This document shows positions 58,213 to 64,000 of a DNA stretch of 64,000 nt, piece after piece. The notes under the pieces were generated by a model. That model worked only from the letters and a program-made list of their open reading frames with translations. It did no database searches and had not been told where the DNA came from. A program made the translations under genes and the position numbers. Location of the stretch: contig CM070721.1 of assembly GCA_036346275.1 (NCBI GenBank), forward strand, positions 5,778,452-5,842,451, written 5' to 3'. Origin of the DNA: Otatea glauca. Lineage: Eukaryota > Streptophyta > Magnoliopsida > Poales > Poaceae. Each line of letters begins with the position of its first letter. Positions within the stretch are counted from its first letter, which is position 1.

Positions 58213-60329
58213 CTAAACTTGGTGGTGCTCACTCGGAGCTACCACAATCTCACCACTCTTGGAGCCGCGACAATGGTAGGAGGATGCGCCGAGCGTGCTC
58301 CAAGGATCAAATCCTAGACCTTGATTGAATCTACTAATCTTGGATTGGTCTAGAATAAGATTGAGCTTCTTCTTGCCTCCAACAAACTTCTCGAGAGTGC
58401 TCATAAGATACCGGCAATCTCGAAAGAAAGAGGCACAAGAAGAGCGGGGAAGAAGAAGAAGAAGAACCGTAAAGATGAGCTCTCTCAACACGTGCATTTT
58501 CTCCTCAAAGACGATCGCCTCAATCTTGAGGGCCTCACAAGAAACACAAAACGCATTTCTAATTCTATGGGCTTGGTCTTCTAATTTCTTCCTAAGCTCG
58601 ACATGGATTTTATCCAAGTCCCCTCAATCACGTAACATCGCAAGCAACTTTCTTGTGACTTATCTAGTAAGTCCTTACCAAGTTTAGCACACTTGACATT
58701 TAAGGATTCATTATCAAGTTTTAGTTGCCTCACACCCTCACATGAGTGACCGTTCCTTAGAAGCATGCATTTCAAGTTCATCGTTTCTAGAAGAAAGCTT
58801 CCTAAGGTGATCGCTCATGGCATCAATTTCTACAAGCAATTTAGGGCAATTAGCACAAGAAGGAGTAGAGTGAGCATGAAGAAAACTAGCATCTACGAAT
58901 GAGTATCAGCAGATTTATTGCTAGCATTCTTCAACCTAAGACTATCTAGTTCGGACAACACACTATCATGCATAGTCCTTAGGTTCTCTAACTCCACAAG
59001 CAAAGCATCACACAAAGTACAGTCATCGGTGACTCGGAGGAGAAGATCTAAGTGAAGCTAACTCCCAGTCAAAGTACCTACTTCCTTTCTAACTCGTAAC
59101 ACCTCGACCTAGCCTTAGCATGAAACTTGCCTAATTTACTGAAGCGACATTTAATTAAATCGTAGGTGGGTACCTCATCCGTGTCATTTGACAAATGGAG
59201 TCGCTTACTTCAATGGCGCTGCCATGAAGCACATGCCGAGAAGTCATCTTTGCCCTTCACCTTCTCTTGCGGATCGTCCTCGCTTGCATCACTCCGCCTC
59301 CGTGTCGAAAGCTCGATGTCATCCAAAGTCGGCGAGGACCGGTGAAAGAGCTTCTTATTCTTGGCAAAGTTGCGGTACTTCTTCTTCGTCGGCTCACGAG
59401 CTGGGGCCTTCTTGTTGCGGTTCATGTCGGTGTGGTCGTTCTTGCCCGAACCGCCTTGTTCGTTTTTGCCCTTCTCCAGCTTGGGACAGTTTGCTCGAAT
59501 GTGGTTGGGGCCACCACACTCGAAACAGGTGATCATCCCACCTCTCTTCCTCTCTCTCACTCTCTTGTATGCATATGAAAATTTACGAGCAAGAAGAGCA
59601 AGCTCATTTTCTGGAAATTTTTCCAGTTGGTCATCGCTTAGCTCGCAAAGGGCGGAGAGAGAGAAACCAATGTAAGAATCGAAAGAGAGGATCCAATGGG
59701 ATCGGTGACCAAAGCCATCGATCGAGATTTCGTCTTCCTCGAGACGACGTCGATCTCATGAGTCTTGAGGCGAGAATAAAGCCCGCCAAGAGTCAAGGTC
59801 GATGTCGGTGGTGTCCTTGATGGTGGTCACCTTCATCTCCCAAACACGAAGATCGAGCGCGGTCAAGAAATGTCGAGCATTATCCGAGTCGGGGTATATG
59901 CACCATTCGCTCGGAGGTTGCTCAAAATCTTCGTGAACCGACCAAAGCACTCGTCAAGACTCACACCGTGTTGTTCAAACTTGTTGAACTCACGCTTGAA
60001 TTGGTCCTGTCGAACCGTCTTGATTTGGGTAGTGCCTCATGGTAAGCATCGAGGGTCACCCAAATCTCATGAGCGAAACGAAGGTGAGAAATCCTATCGT
60101 ACTCACTGCGACTAAGGCCTCAGATGAGGATGTTTCTTGCCTTAGCATTTGCCTCAACATCAGCCATATTGCCGTAGTGGCGTTCTCATCGGCAGAACCT
60201 CATACGGAGCTTCACCTTCCGCCATATCGAAACCCCGGCGGTGATGTACGACTCCATCCGAGATTTCCAAAAAGGAAAATCAACTCCAGAGAAAATAGGA
60301 GGCTTGGTGGAATACTTGTCCATCGCCAT
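58213..60329 (-). pseudogene. Element 2 gag with CCHC knuckle and coiled-coil tail, broken
   Basis: Gag starts at ATG 60329 (MAMDKYSTKPPIFSGVDFPF), 41 bp after the primer-binding site. The Phe/Trp-rich N-terminal motif is typical of copia gag. The frame shifts several times through 60200-59600. A clean piece at 59560-59210 has the zinc knuckle CFECGGPNHIRANC (59535-59494) and a basic, Ser/Asp-rich tail. Frames at 58781-58213 (RQLKLDNESLNVKCAKLG and further heptads) look like the long coiled-coil C-terminus of Sirevirus-type gag. None of it is contiguous, so no functional capsid protein can be made. Confidence 0.85.
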
Positions 60330-60369
60330 GGCTCTTGAGACCGGTCAAGATCTAGAAAGAGCAGAATCG

Positions 60370-60382
60370 GCTCTGATACCAA
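60370..60382 (-). other. Primer-binding site of element 2
   Basis: On the minus strand it reads TTGGTATCAGAGC, the same tRNA-iMet type as at 780-792. It is one base from the remaining end of the 5' LTR (60384). Confidence 0.92.
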
Positions 60383-60383
60383 T

Positions 60384-60413
60384 TGAAAGATCAAAAAAGG
60401 CGACTAGAGGGGG
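60384..60413 (-). mobile_element. 30-bp remnant of the element 2 5' LTR
   Basis: The bases from TGAAAGATC to AGAGGGGG match the corresponding end of the other LTR (50338-50367), with one substitution. Beyond 60413 the similarity stops abruptly, so over 2.2 kb of LTR is missing. Confidence 0.9.
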
Positions 60414-60435
60414 CTCTGATACCAACTGATACCAA
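60414..60435. other. Filler DNA at a rearrangement junction
   Basis: The bases CTCTGATACCAACTGATACC are copied, one partial copy after another, from the adjacent primer-binding site (CTCTGATACCAATTG at 60371-60385). Templated filler of this kind is a mark of end-joining repair of a double-strand break. Confidence 0.8.
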
Positions 60436-60987
60436 TTATAGCTACTAGATGCTAGCAATGTATTAAATAACATGTAGTGCTACTAGCAGATTAGAGTATT
60501 TGCTAGCATTGAGGCTGTTAGTAGCGGACACATAGAACTGCTAGCTAAGAAATACTTTATCAATATGTCTCCAAAACATATTTAATATGGGTCTTATTTT
60601 GTTAATATTCGATGTAAAGATAACACGAACAGGTACCAAGAGACTTTGTTTGATTTTGGGTAAACCATCTGCATACTCCAAGTAGACGTGAGTGTCTTGC
60701 TGTGTTGGGTTGGTACAACACGGGTCCATTGGGTTGCGTGCCTAAATCATGTCGACCGGCCTGGCTCACCTTTGACGAGCCCTATTTGCACTATTGCGAT
60801 GAGAGGAAAGGAGCCGAAGACACATAGAGTTAAGGTAGTGGATACAAATATTAAGGGATAAGAACTAAATTGTATTCATTCTTAAATAGGTACAGAGTTA
60901 CCGTCTCCTCCTCCCTCTCTGCCTGGCTGCCTCCCCCTCTGTTTTCTCCACCCCGGCCACCTTCGCCCCAACTTCTCCCTTCCCCTC
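60436..60987. repeat. Copy B of the 552-bp duplicated segment
   Basis: Near-identical to 49547-50098 (see that entry). It starts right after the filler DNA and is cut at 60987/60988, where the LTR of element 3 begins with TG. Confidence 0.95.
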
Positions 60988-62261
60988 TGTAAGTTCAAGC
61001 TCTATTGGTTTTGGTGATTGGTTTAATATTAATGTTTAATCATTGTTTAATGACAAATCAAATCATTATGAGACTAACATGTTTTATTAAGTCTTATTCT
61101 TATTAGTCTCATACTTGGATGGAAAATGGAAAACCTAAGGTATGCACTCGTATTCATTCTATTATATATATGCATACTTAGAATTCAAGTTAAAGTATGA
61201 ACTCTTCCGTTGCTTTAGTTCAAATATGTGCATTATGTTCCTAATTCATATATACATGAATGCACACATCTAGGGGGAGTTTATAATTTAACTTGATGTT
61301 TCAATTGTATTGATCCATGTCCTCTTGTCATACAATATAAAGGATCAAGACCTTGAAACAATCTTTTGAGTATATATGACTTGTGTAGTTATATACTCAT
61401 GTCAATTTAAATAAGTTTAAATTGAGTTCGATTGTCTCTCAATCAATCAAAGAACATTTCATCATGTGTTGATGGTGTTTTCTTATTGATTAAAGACAAG
61501 CGAAAAGTTCTTGAGTATAATGAAGCATTAGTTGCATCAAAGTGCTCAAGACACAATTAATCATTCAAATTGATTAGGGTTGTGCTCAATCGATCTTGGA
61601 GGCATCCATTATGTGTTAATGGAGTGCGGTGATGATTGAGACAACCGTGTTTTTTGGACTAACATCTTCCATGAGTTGTGAAGTAGGTTAAGTCCAAGAT
61701 GATGAAGAATCGGGAAGAAGAAGTCATCATGAGTTGATGAGCTTCAAGAGGTGATCCCGAAGTGAAGAGAAGGGCTAGAGAAGGTTCATCATGCGTTGAT
61801 GACCAAGAAGAAGAAGAAGAGGTGATCCTGGAGAGAAGATGATTGGAAATCATAAAAGCTCCAAGTGGATCAAGTGTGGCAAAGGTATAACTAGCTAGGG
61901 CTAAGGATGTGTTCCTAGTCTTTTACCGGTCTCCGTGTTTGGTTGTGAGACCGGGTTGCTTGTTAGGTGCCGTACTATTAAGAGGGGTTGAGTCTTTCAG
62001 CTTGAGCTTCATCATGTGTTGATGAACTCGATCCGGTTCACTCTCTTGTTTGATGTTTGCATGAAGCTTACCATTTGGCATGTGTTGCAAATTGGTAAAG
62101 CTTGTGCATTGGATTTTGTATGAGCTAAGTATTTGCATGTGTTGCAAATAAGGGTGCTCATACTTGCATCTTATTTGAATCTTATTTGATTTGGTTTTTG
62201 CTTGGAGCTAAGTTTTGCATGTGTCGCAAAAGGAGAGAGCTCAAGCAATTTGGTTTAAAGT

Positions 62262-62605
62262 GCTTGCATGGAGTTAGAGATTTGCATGTGTTGCAAATAG
62301 AGAACTCATGCACTTGTATTTGTTGTGGTTGCTTGCATGGAGTTAGAGATTTGCATGTGTTGCAAATAGAGAACTCATGCATTTGTATTTGTTGTGGTTG
62401 CTTGCATGGAGTTAGAGATTTGAATGTGTTGCAAATAGAGAACTCATGCACTTGTATTTGTTGTGGTTGCTTGCATGGAGTTAGAGATTTGCATGTGTTG
62501 CAAATAGAGAACTCATGCACTTGTATTTGTTGTGGTTGCTTGCATGGTGCTAGAGATTTGCATGTGTTGCAAATAGAGAGCTCATGTTTTGGTATTGCTT
62601 GGAGC
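62262..62605 (+). repeat. Five tandem 69-bp repeats, each a two-tier hairpin
   Basis: Units of 69 bp start GCTTGCATGG(A/T)G(T/C)TAGAG, contain the inner hairpin ATTTGCA-TGTGT-TGCAAAT, and continue with AGAGA(A/G)CTCATGCA and CTTGTATTTGTTGTGG. The third unit has one stem base changed (TGAATGTGTTGCA). The last is the most diverged and begins the non-tandem part of the array. Confidence 0.92.
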
Positions 62606-63179
62606 TAGGTTTTTGCAGTGTTGCAAAGAACAATGCTCAAGCATTAAATTAGTTTAATGTGTATTTGCAAGTTCGTTGTGCGAATAAACCGAGGTCTATG
62701 GGTCAGAATCCGAGAGCATGTGAGTAGGGCTTGCAACGGTGTTTGCAAGTTAACTGGTCTTGTGTTGACCTTCACATGGCTAGGGGATTAATCTCATAGA
62801 CTGGGTTTGATTTGCTTAATACGCTTTGCAAATAGATCTTGAGTTGTTTACTTAAATGTGTTTTCGTTAGTTGGATTTGTTATTTGCAAATGTGTTTTGC
62901 AAATGAACTTTAGATTATGGGTTCCTATCCTAAAGCATGTGAATAGGGTTTGCAAATGTGTTTTGCAAATTGACTTGATCATGTGCTGATCATCACATGG
63001 CTAAGAGGATTGATCTCATAAGTTCTTGGTTTATTGGCAAATGTGTTTTGCGAATAAGTTGTGCTTATATGAGATTCTTTGGAGTATGTGATTAACATGT
63101 GCAAATGTGTTTTGCATAGTGTTGTGATCATGTGTTGATCCTCACATAGCTCAAAGAATATCTTTAATGGTTTGGAGAA

Positions 63180-63600
63180 AAGTTTTTGTGAAAAATGTGT
63201 TTTCTCCCGAGGCCTGGCCAGATCATCAGAGGCCTGTGCAGCACCGGGTCCGGTGTATCATGAGGCCGCCGTAGCACCAAGGTCCGGTGCTACCGCCTCT
63301 CCGCCGTGTGGAAAATCCAGAGAGGGGATGTTTTTGGGTGGTCTGGCGGTCCGGTGCAACCGCCCATGGATGTCCGGTGCAACCGCTCCTCTGGCCGGTG
63401 TGAAAAATCCAGAGGAGGTGTTTTTGAGTTCGGCCTGAGGCCGGTGCAACCGGGGTTGAGGCCGGTGCTACGCCGAGCGGTCGGTAGCACCGCTCCCGGC
63501 TGGCCGCACTACCGGAAATCCTGCAACGGCTAGTTTTGTAGCCGTTGGCGAGGCCGGTGCTACTGGGTCCCAGAGGGCTAGCACCGAGAATTCTGGTTTT
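63180..63600 (+). repeat. CCGGTGCAACCG palindrome-rich block of the element 3 LTR
   Basis: The words CCGGTGCAACCG, CCGGTGC(A/T)AC and GAGGCCGGTGC recur about ten times in 400 bp just upstream of the TATA box. Base composition is far more GC-rich than the rest of the LTR. It corresponds in position to the CCGGA, CGGACCAAA and GGTCGG clusters of the other copia LTRs. Confidence 0.8.
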
Positions 63601-63641
63601 GTCCAGAATTTCCCCCCAATGGCTAGTTTTGGCTTGGAGGC

Positions 63642-63648
63642 TATAAAA
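63642..63648 (+). promoter_or_regulatory. TATA box of the element 3 LTR
   Basis: TATAAAA in the context GGCTATAAAAGGAGG follows the GC-rich palindrome block. It is a good plant core promoter match and divides the upstream hairpin array (U3) from the last hairpins at 63766-63890, which would be transcribed at the RNA's 5' end. Confidence 0.75.
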
Positions 63649-64000
63649 GGAGGTCTTGGGGGGCAAGGGCAGCATGTTGGCTGTGTGCTAAAGCTTTTGG
63701 GTGTTTATAGGAGTTGTGTGCATGTGTTGCCTTCTCCCATTTGCTTCTTGAGCTAGGTTGAGCCTCTAATTGCATGTGTTGCAATTAGGAGAGGATTGAG
63801 AGTCTCTTATGCATGTGTTGCACTTGAGGAGGATCCTTGTGCATGTGTTGCACTTGGTGATCACCGAAGCACATGTGTTGTGCTTGGTGAAGTTCAAGCG
63901 AGAGGATTCGCTTGTTACTCTTGGAGGTTGCCGACTCCTGACGACGTGGGCGTCGTGCGCGGAGCTCTCAAGGTTGTGAGTAGCCCCGCGAAGTTTGTGA

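Larger units (their letters stand above)
61460..63890 (+). repeat. Array of hairpins with constant TGTGT loop and varying stems
   Basis: At least 16 hairpins have the exact loop TGTGT closed by perfect stems of 5-9 bp, and about seven more have one-base loop variants or a stem mismatch. Positions and 5' arms: 61460 CATCA, 61606 CCATTA, 62008 TTCATCA, 62130 TATTTGCA, 62280/62349/62487/62556 ATTTGCA, 62882 ATTTGCAAA, 62949 TTTGCAAA, 63037 GCAAA, 63100 TGCAAA, 63126 GATCA, 63766 CTAATTGCA, 63839 GTGCA, 63867 AAGCACA. Loop variants: 61724 TCATCA with TGAGT, 61786 TCATCA with TGCGT, 62976 TGATCA with TGTGC. In each case the 3' arm is the exact complement. Outer stems extend several, for example at 62004-62029 and 63861-63890. 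Confidence 0.9.
60988..64000 (+). mobile_element. Long LTR of copia element 3 (runs off the window)
   Basis: It starts TGTAAGTTCAAGCTC exactly where copy B of the duplication is interrupted. The early TATTGGTTTTGGTGATTG resembles the start of the LTR at 25636 (TTTTGGTATTGATG). The last 90 bp resemble positions 20-135 of the window, which lie in the 5' LTR of element 1. A TATA box is at 63642. No end is reached after 3013 bp, so this is a very long LTR, or an LTR plus further insertions. It is dominated by hairpins with loop TGTGT and by CCGGTGCAACCG-type words. Confidence 0.75.

Noticed and set aside
62262..62605. Regular 69-bp repeats that look CRISPR-like
   Set aside because: The units are contiguous tandem copies without unique spacers, in plant LTR DNA; no cas genes. 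They are satellite-type repeats within an LTR.
62182..62608. Open frames of 112 and 140 codons over the tandem repeats
   Set aside because: They are open only because the 69-bp unit is a multiple of three without stops; the peptide is a pure repeat artefact.
63226..63675. 149-codon minus-strand frame in the last LTR
   Set aside because: A reading of the CCGGTGCAACCG repeats upstream of the TATA box; wrong strand for the element and no motif.

Overview
The window is plant nuclear DNA from a grass, most probably Oryza (rice or a wild relative). Three things point there: a complete intron-bearing PRP8 gene, a plant-type tRNA-Ala(AGC), and dense nesting of grass transposons (Sirevirus-like Ty1/copia elements, MULEs, Helitrons, hAT and Tourist-like MITEs, a tRNA-derived SINE). 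Only two genes look functional: PRP8 (minus strand, 44752-34679) and the tRNA (minus strand, 20937-20865). Almost everything else is mobile DNA or decayed gene copies.

Layout. 1-4.6 kb: a copia element that keeps a long 5' LTR end, primer-binding site and a broken gag but no pol. 4.6-9.5 kb (minus): a decayed Mutator-like transposase beside a plant-mobile-domain (PMD) gene, followed by a microsatellite and a hairpin cluster. 9.8-12.2 kb: a Helitron with both termini that carries an aspartic-protease fragment. 12.2-20.4 kb: small DNA transposons, a satellite-like array, a solo LTR nested in a MITE, a foldback element and a hAT MITE with a perfect 8-bp target duplication. 20.9 kb: the tRNA. 21.7-24.8 kb: a Harbinger/Tourist-like element. 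25.1-28.2 kb: a long-TIR MULE split by a copia solo LTR. 30-30.6 kb: another hAT MITE with a perfect 8-bp target duplication. 31.7-33.2 kb: a broken PTI1-like receptor-like cytoplasmic kinase. 34.2 kb: a SINE. 34.7-44.8 kb: PRP8 in 13 coding exons, including one exon of 3.8 kb. 45-50 kb: intergenic DNA. 50.3-60.4 kb (minus): a long decayed Sirevirus-like element whose 5' LTR is cut to 30 bp and joined through filler DNA to a 552-bp second copy of the DNA at its other end. 60.99 kb to the end: a very long LTR of a third copia element.

The most unusual signal is in that last LTR. More than 20 short hairpins share the same five-base loop (TGTGT), while their stems differ from copy to copy and stay base-paired. 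Several are enclosed by a second, outer stem. The other copia LTRs in the window also carry palindrome clusters, each with its own sequence, so this looks like an extreme case of a shared LTR architecture.

Limits: everything was read by eye, without alignment or database search. Family names rest on motifs. Boundaries of degenerate elements are approximate unless a target-site duplication is given.
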